Source of the DNA: a virus
Length of the DNA stretch: 26,411 nucleotides
IMG/VR virus record: IMGVR_UViG_3300049215_000780
Coordinates: 1-26,411 of that record
Reading direction: 5' to 3' (one strand)
This document shows, one piece after another, positions 1-6,616 of this stretch. Below the pieces are notes generated by a model, which was given only the letters and a program-made list of their open reading frames with translations, searched no databases and was not told where the DNA came from. A program made the position numbers and the translations under genes. Positions within the stretch are counted from its first letter, which is position 1, and every line of letters starts with the position of its first letter.

Positions 1-597
1 ATGACTGCAACCACCGGACTCGATCTGTCGAACTGGCTAACCGACGCGGAAGTCTGCGCCCGGCTGGGCATCAGCTCGCGGTCGCTTTACCGCGAGGTAG
101 AGGATAAGAGACTCCATCCCCAGTTCCGCAAACGGGAGCGGATGCGTCCGCAGCGAGTGTTCGATCCGGAGGAGGTCAATGCCCGCATGGCGCCGGCGCC
201 CATGCGGGTGATGCCGCCAGTGTCGCCAGGGACGGCGGAACTGGCAAGACCTGAGCACGCGGGCGGGCCGTCGCTGGCGGCCGAGACGATTCATCTGCGC
301 CTGGCGGAGCATGAGGCGGTGCTCGCGAAGGTGGGCCGGCTGATCGCGCTGGCGGAGGCCGGCCGCGAGCCTCCGCCGATCTGGACGTCGCTCGATCAGG
401 CGGCAGAGGTCACCGGGCTGTCGGCGGACCTCCTGCGCAAGCTGGTCCGGCTGGAAGCGCTCGATGCCGTGCGAGACAAGCGCAAGCTGAAGGTGCGGCG
501 CGAAGACCTGGGCGACCTCGATGTTCGCAAGGTGCTGGTGAAGGCCGAGGCCAAGGCCGCGAAAACCGACGTCAAAACGGGGAGGAAGAAGAAGTGA
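1..597 (+). CDS. Two-module helix-turn-helix DNA-binding protein
   Basis: Probable DNA-binding regulator of 198 residues. An N-terminal module (about residues 13-60, including LTDAEVCARLGISSRSLYR) reads like the winged helix-turn-helix of excisionase/MerR-type proteins. After a Pro/Ala-rich linker, a second module (about 127-175, including SLDQAAEVTGLSADLLRKL) has the same layout, so the protein may contact two half-sites. The C-terminus is Lys-rich. The ATG is the first base of the window, so the true start could lie upstream. Its stop overlaps the start of the next gene, which encodes a third module of similar type, suggesting one operon and a shared regulatory or excision-related role. The fold assignment is from pattern only; the target is unknown. 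Confidence 0.7.
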   Translation: MTATTGLDLSNWLTDAEVCARLGISSRSLYREVEDKRLHPQFRKRERMRPQRVFDPEEVNARMAPAPMRVMPPVSPGTAELARPEHAGGPSLAAETIHLRLAEHEAVLAKVGRLIALAEAGREPPPIWTSLDQAAEVTGLSADLLRKLVRLEALDAVRDKRKLKVRREDLGDLDVRKVLVKAEAKAAKTDVKTGRKKK

Positions 598-929
598 GCC
601 GCGCCCTGGTTCGCCGCAGCCGGGCTGCGGCGGACTCCGCCCTGGCGCGCCGCGTGCCGCTCGAAGAACCTGCCCAGCCCGTCATGCCCGCGCCGGGGGA
701 TTCCGCGAGGGTGTTCGCCTGGCTGATCGAGCAGGCGGCGGCGCAACGGCTGCCGCAGTACCTCACGATACGGGAAGCGGCGAAGTATGTGGGGCTGCGG
801 GAGGGGTTTATCTACGGCCTGATCGAGGCCGGCGTGCTGCGGGCCGCGAACGACGGCCGCGTCAAGGTGCGCCGGTTCGACCTCGACAACCTGGCGCCCG
901 AGGATTTGGTGCCGGGGAGGAAAAGCTGA
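594..929 (+). CDS. Excisionase-like helix-turn-helix protein
   Basis: Small DNA-binding protein of 111 residues. The GTG start overlaps the previous stop (GTGA) and has GGAGGAAGAAG just upstream. The C-terminal half (about residues 55-105) contains LTIREAAKYVGLREGFIY followed by GVLRAANDGRVKVRRFDLDN, the helix-turn-helix plus short wing of excisionase/MerR-like proteins. The N-terminal half is Ala/Arg-rich with no recognisable domain. It may act with the preceding two-module protein, as a recombination directionality factor or a repressor. The serine recombinase of the element lies almost 5 kb away, so a functional link is only a guess. Confidence 0.7.
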   Translation: MSRALVRRSRAAADSALARRVPLEEPAQPVMPAPGDSARVFAWLIEQAAAQRLPQYLTIREAAKYVGLREGFIYGLIEAGVLRAANDGRVKVRRFDLDNLAPEDLVPGRKS

Positions 930-1184
930 ATGCGGTTGCGTGTGGCCATCCGCGGTTTCGCAGGCAGAGTTCGCGTTTTTGAGGAAGTGGTCGATGCGGC
1001 GGAGTCCGAGCTCGATTCGCTTCTTCCGAGCCTGGCGAGGAAGCACGCCGAGGTGCTGGCGTCCTCGCCGATGCACATGATCGAGATCGAGTTTCTCGAC
1101 GAGCCCGATCCCAACGAGCGGTTCCTGCGATTCGGAACCGATCCCTGGGGCATGGTGATGCCGTTACAGGTGAACTTGTCATGA
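930..1184 (+). CDS. Hypothetical protein
   Basis: 84 residues, not recognised. ATG follows the previous stop directly and a GGGGAGG ribosome site lies about 9 bases upstream. The protein starts with a basic stretch (MRLRVAIRGFAGRVR) and continues as an acidic helix-prone segment, with no Cys cluster, membrane segment or known motif. It overlaps the next gene by ATGA, so it is probably translated as part of the early operon. Confidence 0.6.
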   Translation: MRLRVAIRGFAGRVRVFEEVVDAAESELDSLLPSLARKHAEVLASSPMHMIEIEFLDEPDPNERFLRFGTDPWGMVMPLQVNLS

Positions 1185-1423
1185 GCTGCGCCGATTATCT
1201 GAAGTCCCGAGGCTGGAAGCTCACCCGCTATGGGTGGGAAAAAATGGGCTGGGAACTGCCGCCGGAGCGGGCGCTCTGCCTGGAGCGTCACGTCGCTGCG
1301 ACGGGCGGCACGTTTCCGCTGCCCATTTCCGCGACGCCGGAGCACCTGAATGCGACCTACCCCAGCGCATCTCAGATCGAGGCTGCGCGCAAGGCGATTC
1401 GGCGGGGAGGGTTGCGGGCATGA
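1181..1423 (+). CDS. Hypothetical protein
   Basis: 80 residues, not recognised. The ATG overlaps the previous stop (ATGA). The N-terminus (YLKSRGWKLTRYGWEKMGW) is rich in Trp, Tyr and Lys and may be a small nucleic-acid or protein contact module; the C-terminus is basic (EAARKAIRRGG). Codon use matches its neighbours and it overlaps the next ATG by ATGA, in keeping with a real small operon gene. Confidence 0.6.
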   Translation: MSCADYLKSRGWKLTRYGWEKMGWELPPERALCLERHVAATGGTFPLPISATPEHLNATYPSASQIEAARKAIRRGGLRA

Positions 1424-1746
1424 GCGCGCCGACCATCACGTTCTCGGGCAGCCGTGGCGAGGAGTGGGAAAGTGTGCTGGGGGCCAGGACGTTTGCGATC
1501 CTGGACCCGGCGACGTCCCGGGTGAGTCTTGGGTGGGGCGCCGAACGATCCGCGCATTCAGAGCGACGTTGCCGTCGTTATGCTCGATGTCCACGCGCTG
1601 ACCCGCCAGCAGCAGGATGCGCTAATCGACCACCTGGCGCGGAAGTTCGGCTCGCCCAGGGACGAGGTTGCGCGCAATGTGGCCACCCGTGGCGTGCCGA
1701 TCCGCCTGGACGACGACACGAGAATCAGATTGCCGGAAGGGTATGA
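1420..1746 (+). CDS. Hypothetical protein, probably the N-terminal part of a frameshifted gene
   Basis: The ATG overlaps the previous stop (ATGA). About the first 38 residues (MSAPTITFSGSRGEEWESV and on to ATSRVSLG) look like ordinary protein. The later part is Arg/Cys/Ala-rich and resembles an out-of-frame reading of the next gene. The likelier reading is that this supplies the N-terminus and the protein continues in the next frame from about base 1530. Removing one base near GGGTGGGGCG (about 1531-1540) would join the two. Function unknown. Confidence 0.4.
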   Translation: MSAPTITFSGSRGEEWESVLGARTFAILDPATSRVSLGWGAERSAHSERRCRRYARCPRADPPAAGCANRPPGAEVRLAQGRGCAQCGHPWRADPPGRRHENQIAGRV

Positions 1747-1813
1747 GCCCGCGCGGCGGGCCTCAAAACTCCTCTGCGGTCCCAACGCCTATGACATGAG
1801 GTTTTTCTACTAA
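1529..1813 (+). CDS. Hypothetical phage protein (probable C-terminal part of the 1420 gene)
   Basis: 94 residues if started at TTG 1529, but no ribosome site precedes that TTG and an in-frame TGA lies at 1523. The reading frame is protein-like: LTRQQQDALIDHLARKFG, then RGVPIRLDDDTRIRLPEG. This resembles small phage or plasmid proteins in which a helical segment precedes a GVPI-D-D strand, but I cannot name the family. The stop TAA overlaps the next ATG. It is most simply the second half of one gene starting at 1420, joined by a +1 shift that is either a sequence error or a real mutation. Confidence 0.5.
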   Translation: MGGAPNDPRIQSDVAVVMLDVHALTRQQQDALIDHLARKFGSPRDEVARNVATRGVPIRLDDDTRIRLPEGYEPARRASKLLCGPNAYDMRFFY

Positions 1814-2070
1814 TGCCCTGCAAGCACATCACGCTGCCCGGTGGAGCGCACGCGATGGTCCGGATGGCACCGACACGCGCGCGGAGCTGCTCGGTTTGCA
1901 AACGCAAGACCGCCGATTACAGGCTGTGCGACTACCGGACCGGGTTCGCCTCCGGGAAGCCAAGGACGTGCGACGCCGTGCTGTGCAAGGCCTGCGCGGT
2001 TCACCGGGAGCCCGATATCGACTATTGCCCGCTGCACGCGGCGGCGGTGGAGGGGAGGTTGAAGCTGTGA
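1813..2070 (+). CDS. Cys-rich putative zinc-binding protein
   Basis: 85 residues. Cys and His lie in pairs typical of zinc sites: C26/C29, C39, C53, C58/C61, H64, and C72/H75 (CPLH). Up to two zinc ions could be held, as in small treble-clef or ribbon proteins found widely in phages. The ATG overlaps the preceding TAA by one base and the stop overlaps the next GTG, so it is embedded in the operon. Function is unknown; nucleic-acid or protein binding is inferred from the zinc pattern only. Confidence 0.65.
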   Translation: MPCKHITLPGGAHAMVRMAPTRARSCSVCKRKTADYRLCDYRTGFASGKPRTCDAVLCKACAVHREPDIDYCPLHAAAVEGRLKL

Positions 2071-2480
2071 CCGAGGGGAACGACGACGCGAAGGTTCTGG
2101 AGATTCTCGGCGGCGACGAACGCGTCATGCGGCTGTTGGAGATTGCGCTGACCGCGTACAAATTTCTGCCTGGCGGGATGATAAATTTAACCACCGGTAG
2201 GCCAACCCGGAAGGCGATCATCGACGCAATTGAGGCGTTCGGGTTTCGCGCGGCGGATATTCCGTGGGAGCGGTTCCCGAAGCGCTTTCATCAGAACCGC
2301 CCTCAACTCCAACTGTTCCGGGGAGACTTGACCGACGCGGCGATCGAACAGCACTGGGCGGAAGTGATCGCGGCGCAACCGCCCGACGCGCCACGCCGCC
2401 GGGCGAAGCGCGGCGGGGCGAAGAGCTCCACGGCCGCCGACGCCGAAACCGGCGCCCCTGCAGGGCAGGAGGCTCGATGA
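2067..2480 (+). CDS. Hypothetical protein upstream of the ATPase
   Basis: 137 residues. I chose GTG 2067 because it overlaps the previous stop (GTGA) and follows GGAGGGGAGG. An open frame continues further upstream but only shadows the zinc-binding gene. An acidic helical N-terminus leads into FLPGGMINLTTGRPTRKAI, then an IPWERFP segment, and a basic, Ala-rich disordered tail (RRRAKRGGAK). It directly abuts the HerA-like ATPase (ATGA overlap) and may work with it. No known domain was recognised. Confidence 0.6.
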   Translation: MTEGNDDAKVLEILGGDERVMRLLEIALTAYKFLPGGMINLTTGRPTRKAIIDAIEAFGFRAADIPWERFPKRFHQNRPQLQLFRGDLTDAAIEQHWAEVIAAQPPDAPRRRAKRGGAKSSTAADAETGAPAGQEAR

Positions 2481-4222
2481 AGCTCGAATTGGCGAAGGAC
2501 TTCAGCCTTCCCCCGGACGCGGTAACGCAGACGATTGCAGTTCTGGCCAAGCGCCGTGCCGGCAAAAGCTACACGGCGCGCCGGTTCGCCGAGCAGCTCT
2601 TCCGCATCGGCCAGCAGGTGATCGTCGTGGACCCGAAGGGGGACTGGTGGGGCATGCGGTCGAGCGGAGATGGGAAGTCGGCCGGCCTGCCTATTACGAT
2701 TTTGGGCGGGGAGCACGGTGATGCGCCACTCGAACCCGGCGCGGGCGAGCTGGTGGCGAGCGTAGCGGTGGAGGAGAACGTGCGCCTGCTCCTGGACGTA
2801 TCGGCCTTCCGCAAGCACGAGGTGGCGACGTTCATGGCTGCCTTTCTCGAAACGCTGTACCGGCTGAAGGCGCAGGAGCGGTACCGAACTCCGGTGATGC
2901 TGATCCTCGACGAAGCCGACGCAATCGCGCCGCAGAAGCCGTACCGCGGCGAGGAGCGCATGCTGGGTGCGGCGGAGGATATCGTGCGCCGCGGCGGACA
3001 GCGCGGCATCGGCACCATGCTCGTGACGCAGCGTTCGGCGGTGCTGAACAAGAACGTCCTGACGCAGAGTGAGGTGCTGGTCGCCCTGCGGACCATCGCC
3101 CCGCAGGACATGGAGGCGATGGACGCCTGGATCGAGAAACACGGCACGTCGGAACAGCGGAAGATCCTGATGGAATCACTGCCGTCCCTGCCCATCGGGG
3201 ACGCCTGGTTCTGGTCTCCCGGCTGGCCCACTGAGGCGGGGATCTTCCGGCGCGTCCACGTGCTGCCGATTGAGACGTTCGATAGCGGCGCCACGCCCAG
3301 GCCCGGGGAGAAGCGGGTACAGCCAAAGCGCCTGGCCGATGTCGATTTGGCGGCGCTCCGCCAGCGGATGTCAGCCACGATTGAGCGCGCCCGGGAGAAT
3401 GACCCGAAACTGCTCCGCGCGGAGGTGGCGCGGCTGAGGGCCGAGATGGGGAGAGCGCAGGCCGCGAACCCCGAACTGACGGCCGCCCGGGAATCGGAGG
3501 TCCGGAAGGAAGCGGCGCGCTCCGTCCATCGGGATTACGGCGAGATTATTCTTGCAATCGCCGATGCCGCGGACAAGCTGAACGAGGCGCTGGTTCAGGC
3601 GCAGCACCTGGCCCGGTTCGTCGATACGATTACCGAGCCGCGCCGGCTCCGGGCGTCGCCGTCGATCGAGGGCCGCCGGATCGAGCGGCCGGCGCCGGCG
3701 CGGGCCGGGGCCGCCGGCAGGGCCGTTAGTTCCGGCGGCGGCCGTAACGGCGGTGGGGCGCTACCGGCGATGCACCGCGCGATGCTTTCCGCGCTGGCGC
3801 AGCATCCGGCGGGCCTTACCAAAGCGCAGGTGCGCCTTCATGCCGGGTACGCCGATAGCGGCCCCGTTTCGACCGCGTTCGCTGAGTTCCAGCGGAACTG
3901 CTGGACTCAAACGGACGGGCGCCTGGTGAGGATTACGTCCGAGGGCATTGCGGTGTTGGGCCCATTCGAGCCGCTGCCGACCGGGAGCGCCCTCCTCGAA
4001 CTTCTGCTTGCCGGCGAAAAACTTTCCAAGGTCGAAAAGGCGCTGCTGCGCGCGGTGGTCGAAGCTGGCGGGGACGCGGTGCGCAAAGGCGCGGCGCGTG
4101 AGGCGGCGGGTTACGCCGACAGCGGGCCGGTGTCGACGGCATTTGCGCGCTTGCTGCGGTACGGGTATCTGGAGGCGCGTGGGGCGGGCGCGGTCCGCCT
4201 GGCGAGGGAGTTGAGGGATTGA
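2477..4222 (+). CDS. HerA/FtsK-like ATPase with tandem winged-helix-like tail
   Basis: 581-residue P-loop ATPase of the HerA (DUF87) class, a group of DNA-translocating hexameric motors. The Walker A is AKRRAGKS (residues 24-31), with Ala in place of the usual first Gly; K30 and S31 are intact. The Walker B is LILDE (142-146), and TQR (184-186) fits the conserved polar residue after the core strand. DPKGDWWG (52-59) is typical of phage-borne members. After the ATPase core comes a charged helical region (about 280-400), a Gly/Ala/Arg linker, and a tail with two copies of GYADSGPVSTAFA (457-469 and 545-557), which look like paired winged-helix units. ATG 2477 overlaps the previous stop (ATGA); the frame is open further upstream but that part shadows the preceding gene. 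The likely job is DNA movement or remodelling in phage replication or packaging; this is inferred. No partner nuclease gene is adjacent. Confidence 0.85.
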   Translation: MKLELAKDFSLPPDAVTQTIAVLAKRRAGKSYTARRFAEQLFRIGQQVIVVDPKGDWWGMRSSGDGKSAGLPITILGGEHGDAPLEPGAGELVASVAVEENVRLLLDVSAFRKHEVATFMAAFLETLYRLKAQERYRTPVMLILDEADAIAPQKPYRGEERMLGAAEDIVRRGGQRGIGTMLVTQRSAVLNKNVLTQSEVLVALRTIAPQDMEAMDAWIEKHGTSEQRKILMESLPSLPIGDAWFWSPGWPTEAGIFRRVHVLPIETFDSGATPRPGEKRVQPKRLADVDLAALRQRMSATIERARENDPKLLRAEVARLRAEMGRAQAANPELTAARESEVRKEAARSVHRDYGEIILAIADAADKLNEALVQAQHLARFVDTITEPRRLRASPSIEGRRIERPAPARAGAAGRAVSSGGGRNGGGALPAMHRAMLSALAQHPAGLTKAQVRLHAGYADSGPVSTAFAEFQRNCWTQTDGRLVRITSEGIAVLGPFEPLPTGSALLELLLAGEKLSKVEKALLRAVVEAGGDAVRKGAAREAAGYADSGPVSTAFARLLRYGYLEARGAGAVRLARELRD

Positions 4223-4272
4223 CGAGTTCGCAGCTCATGTCAGTGAAGAAGTCTTTCCACGGCGAGCTGCGC

Positions 4273-4305
4273 GGCCGGTGCGTTCGGCACGAGAACGCGC
4301 CGGCC
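4273..4305 (+). terminator. Strong hairpin after the ATPase gene
   Basis: A 13-base stem (GGCCGGTGCGTTC with GAACGCGCCGGCC, one G-T pair) closes a 7-base loop. It sits in the 105-bp gap between the ATPase gene and the next gene. The following bases are ATCTCTTG, not a clean T-run, so it may be a weak terminator, a processing site or an mRNA stabiliser. Confidence 0.45.
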
Positions 4306-4327
4306 ATCTCTTGAAGGGAGACACAGG

Positions 4328-4567
4328 ATGGACATGGTCGGGATAGGCGGAAGGGAAATAAGCCGGGGTGAGTTTTTGCAGAGGGCAAAAGAGCGGGCGC
4401 TGGCGCACCTGCCGCACGATCCTTTGGAGGCCATGACTTCGATGATGTCTGACCTCGGCAAGCACCCGGAATTAAAGAATCACGTCTGGTTAAGAATCGC
4501 GCCGATGTTCTTCGGCGCTAGCCATGACGAGGCTGCGGTGCGCCGCTGGATAGAGGGGTTCCACTAA
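4328..4567 (+). CDS. Small phage-type hypothetical protein
   Basis: 79 residues. ATG follows GAAGGGAGACACAGG, a good ribosome site. The protein is helical, and MSDLGKHPELKNH followed by RRWIEGFH at the end is a pattern I recall from small phage proteins near HerA-like ATPases, though I cannot name the family or a function. Its TAA overlaps the next ATG (TAATG), so the two are translationally coupled. No membrane segment or metal site is visible. Confidence 0.65.
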   Translation: MDMVGIGGREISRGEFLQRAKERALAHLPHDPLEAMTSMMSDLGKHPELKNHVWLRIAPMFFGASHDEAAVRRWIEGFH

Positions 4568-4830
4568 TGCCGGCACGGGTGGAGTTTGTTCGCTCGGGTC
4601 GCGGCCAGGCGCGCTGCGCACCCGATCCGGAATATCCGAACGGCGTTGCTTTGAATGTTGCACGGCCGGGAGCGGAGACGTGCACTATCGCGCTGCCGTA
4701 TCCGGCGCCGGAGTGCGGCATGTGGATCATTCGCTGCGACCGGTGCCCGATGTCGATCGCGGTGACGGCGGCGGGGCGGCCGGACGATCCGATCAGCGTC
4801 ACGGTCGAGTGCAAGAAGCGGTCGAACTGA
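4567..4830 (+). CDS. Small phage-type protein with CxxC
   Basis: 87 residues. The start overlaps the preceding stop. The C-terminal half has IRCDRCPMSIAVTAAGRP followed by DDPISVTVECK, a motif I recognise from small uncharacterised phage proteins: a CxxC knuckle, a TAAGRPDDP turn and a final Cys. A small zinc-bound beta fold is likely. It is the last gene before the strand switch and converges with the minus-strand zinc ribbon gene, whose stop is 3 bases away. Confidence 0.7.
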   Translation: MPARVEFVRSGRGQARCAPDPEYPNGVALNVARPGAETCTIALPYPAPECGMWIIRCDRCPMSIAVTAAGRPDDPISVTVECKKRSN

Positions 4831-4833
4831 TGC

Positions 4834-5004
4834 CTATCCCTTGCATTTCCGCATTTCCCTCGCCGAGTGAGACTTGCCGCACTTGGGGCAGGTCCGCAAC
4901 ACAGGCTTGCGCCCCGGATTCGCGCGCAACGCGGCTTGGAGACGTGCGGCCTCCGACCGCACGTCTTCATCGGGGATCGCTCTCCGGCAGTGGGGACACT
5001 TCAT
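4834..5004 (-). CDS. Small zinc-ribbon protein
   Basis: 56 residues, starting MKCPHCRRAIP. Two CxxC pairs, CPHC at the N-terminus and CPKCGKSHS near the C-terminus, are separated by a helical segment, so the protein is probably one zinc ribbon. I chose ATG 5004 because GGAGG lies 8 bases upstream; the frame is open further upstream but that overlaps the neighbouring gene. It is the second gene of a two-gene minus-strand operon. Confidence 0.7.
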   Translation of the reverse strand: MKCPHCRRAIPDEDVRSEAARLQAALRANPGRKPVLRTCPKCGKSHSAREMRKCKG

Positions 5005-5006
5005 GG

Positions 5007-5375
5007 TTACGCCTCCAGCCTCCAGCCATCCAGCAGGGCGGCGCGATTGGTCTCCTCGTCTTCGACGCGCATGATGACGGTCGCGACCGGGCCCCATGCG
5101 TATTTGCGCTCCGAGGAGATCAGGCGCATCAAGCCGAGCGCCTCCAGCGTGCCCGACTGCCCCTCGGGGGACGTGCTGGAGATCCCGGTCGGCGCATAGA
5201 GTTTGCGGGTGACGATCTCGCGCGTCCAGTCGTAGGACCCGCCCACCTTGACGGGGCGAAGGGTGCGGTGATCCCAGTTAGTGTTGACGACTCGGTCGAT
5301 ATCTGGCGCGGCCGGCGGAAGTGGCACATCACAGTCCATCGCGCGGCCCTTGTAGAACACGTCATACAGTTGCAT
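5007..5375 (-). CDS. Hypothetical protein, first gene of minus-strand operon
   Basis: 122 residues, not recognised. ATG 5375 follows AAAGGAG at good spacing. The protein looks globular and mixed alpha/beta, with SYDWTREIVTRKLYAPTG and GLMRLISSERKYAWGPV, ending in an acidic segment (RVEDEETN). No metal site or membrane segment is seen. It is transcribed away from the serine recombinase gene, and its stop is immediately followed by the zinc-ribbon gene, so both likely share a promoter in the 5376-5488 gap. Confidence 0.65.
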   Translation of the reverse strand: MQLYDVFYKGRAMDCDVPLPPAAPDIDRVVNTNWDHRTLRPVKVGGSYDWTREIVTRKLYAPTGISSTSPEGQSGTLEALGLMRLISSERKYAWGPVATVIMRVEDEETNRAALLDGWRLEA

Positions 5376-5488
5376 TGCCTACTCCTTTTCCTCTTATCCC
5401 TGTATCGCCGGGAAAGCGGCGGCCTCTACTTCTTGCCGCAGTTCGAGGATGTCACAATAGCAGTTTTTGTGTCAAGAGGAATTTGAGG
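5376..5488. promoter_or_regulatory. Divergent intergenic region
   Basis: This 113-bp gap separates the minus-strand pair from the recombinase and is more AT-rich than its surroundings. It must supply the upstream signals of both units unless they are read through. TGTCACAA (about 5450) and TGTCAAGA (about 5470) form a short direct repeat. TTGCCG at 5433 could be a -35 element but I see no convincing -10. Confidence 0.35.
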
Positions 5489-6214
5489 ATGCTCGCCGCT
5501 CTATATGTCCGGGTCTCGAAAGACAAGTGCGACGCGTGTGGCCACGCCAAGACGGACCACTCGAAAGGGAAGGGTCGTTGCGAGCGCTTGAGGTGTACGT
5601 GCCGGCGGTACGAGGGGCAGGACCCGCAGAACCAGCTCGGCCCGTTGCGGACCTACGCGCGCGCCCAGGGATGGGAGACACGGGACTTCGTCGATTACGA
5701 GACCGGAAAGCACGCTCGGCGGGCGGCGATGCAGCAGGTCTTCTCGGCGGCGTCGCGGCGCGAGATCGGCATGGTGGTGGTGTGGGCTCTCGACCGGTTT
5801 ACCCGCGAGGGCGTGTCCGAGACTTTCGCACACCTCAAACGGCTGATGGATTTTGGCTGCGGGTTCGAGTCTTACACCGAGCCGCAGTTTCGCACCGCCG
5901 GTCCGTTTGGCGAGGTGATGATCGCGCTGGCGGCGACGATCGCGAAGATGGAGCGGGCGCGGATCTCCGACCGCACGAAGGCGGCGCTCGAGCGGTTGCG
6001 GGGCGAAGGGAAGAAGCTGGGGCGGCCAGGGAAGGTGTTTCGGATCGACCAGGCGCGGGAGCTACGGCAGGACGGCGCAAGTTGGCGCACGATTGAGAAG
6101 CTGCTGAAAGTTCCCCAGGCGAGCATTCGCCGAGCACTGGAAAAGGCGTCGAAAAATGGCCCGAAAAAGGGTGTGTCAAAAACCCCCTCGCGGGCTGCGG
6201 CGAAGGGGCATTGA
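5489..6214 (+). CDS. Small serine recombinase (resolvase/invertase type) with Cys/His insertion
   Basis: 241 residues. The catalytic motif YVRVS (6-10) carries R8 and nucleophile S10. DRFTR (102-106) matches the conserved DRxxR, and MERARISDRTKAAL (about 154-167) begins the long dimer helix. GKKLGRP and a C-terminal helix-turn-helix (about 183-225) complete the resolvase layout. I chose ATG 5489, preceded by AAGAGGA, so that YVRVS sits at the N-terminus; the open frame extends upstream to 5321 but that part has no family character. Between S10 and the conserved QDPQNQ is an extra module with C14, C17, H19, H24, C31, C36 and C38, probably a zinc site. The enzyme should cut and exchange DNA strands through a 5' phosphoserine. 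Whether it integrates the element, resolves multimers or inverts a segment cannot be told here. Confidence 0.88.
   Translation: MLAALYVRVSKDKCDACGHAKTDHSKGKGRCERLRCTCRRYEGQDPQNQLGPLRTYARAQGWETRDFVDYETGKHARRAAMQQVFSAASRREIGMVVVWALDRFTREGVSETFAHLKRLMDFGCGFESYTEPQFRTAGPFGEVMIALAATIAKMERARISDRTKAALERLRGEGKKLGRPGKVFRIDQARELRQDGASWRTIEKLLKVPQASIRRALEKASKNGPKKGVSKTPSRAAAKGH
6175..6208 (-). terminator. Possible minus-strand terminator inside the recombinase end
   Basis: Read on the minus strand, CCCCTTCGC pairs with GCGAGGGG (one bulge) and is followed at once by a T-run (GTTTTTGAC). It lies in the last codons of the recombinase. It could stop antisense transcription, but no minus-strand gene ends here, so it may be fortuitous. 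Confidence 0.3.
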
Positions 6215-6232
6215 AAATAAAGGAGTTAGAAA

Positions 6233-6616
6233 ATGGAAATTTTCTGTGCCAAAACGGCCGTTTTGACACGACTCGCGCCGGATCTTGAGGTGGGGAATTT
6301 CGGCGGGACGGGCCGCCGGCCGCGCCCGGCCGCCCAGAGTGCGCAGAACTGCACGATTATTTTTTCGCATGCCGAATCGCCTGGACGTGACGGCTTGAGC
6401 AGCACCGAATATGAATGGCGGTGGGCGGAGATGTTGGCCGATCACTGCGCGCGGCGAGCGCTTGTGGACCTTTTCCCGCCGGATCGGGACGATGAGCCGC
6501 CCTTCGAACTCGACGACGACACACCGGCCCCTCCATGGAACGGCTTCTTGCGATGGGCGATGGATATCGGCCGGCGGGAAGGCGAATGGTTGCGGAGCAC
6601 GGGAGGCGCAAGATGA
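6233..6616 (+). CDS. Hypothetical protein, paralogue of the 6866 gene
   Basis: 127 residues from ATG 6233, which has a strong AAAGGAG site. From about residue 57 (STEYEWRWAEMLADHCARR) to the end (GFLRWAMDIGRREGEWLRS) it is clearly related to the whole product of the gene at 6866, sharing EYEWRWA, LFP, DEPP, ELD and FLRWAMDIGRREGE. The first 55 residues have no counterpart there and cover a DNA palindrome, so either the N-terminus is an addition or translation starts later, for example at TTG before SSTEYEWRW. The family is unknown; the conserved Trp/Arg pattern suggests a small helical protein. Confidence 0.6.
   Translation: MEIFCAKTAVLTRLAPDLEVGNFGGTGRRPRPAAQSAQNCTIIFSHAESPGRDGLSSTEYEWRWAEMLADHCARRALVDLFPPDRDDEPPFELDDDTPAPPWNGFLRWAMDIGRREGEWLRSTGGAR
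6246..6269. promoter_or_regulatory. Palindrome, candidate operator or recombinase site
   Basis: A perfect 14-bp core AAAACGGCCGTTTT (6251-6264) is extended on both sides to GTG.CAAAA and TTTTG.CAC, 24 bp in all with one mismatched pair. It lies just downstream of the recombinase gene and overlaps the first codons of the next gene. A related half-site (GTGTCAAAAA) occurs at about 6173. It could be an operator or a site for the neighbouring recombinase; no protein is assigned from sequence alone. Confidence 0.45.

Noticed and set aside
2264-2476. Longer N-terminus for the HerA-like ATPase
   Set aside because: It overlaps the 2067 gene out of frame and is Arg/Gly-rich shadow sequence. ATG 2477 gives an ATGA overlap.
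2067-4830. HerA-nuclease anti-phage defence system
   Set aside because: No adjacent NurA, SIR2 or other effector gene. The ATPase resembles phage-borne members and the neighbours are small phage-type hypotheticals.
5321-5488. Longer N-terminus for the serine recombinase
   Set aside because: The frame is open but the added 56 residues have no family character, and YVRVS should lie near the N-terminus. ATG 5489 has a ribosome site.
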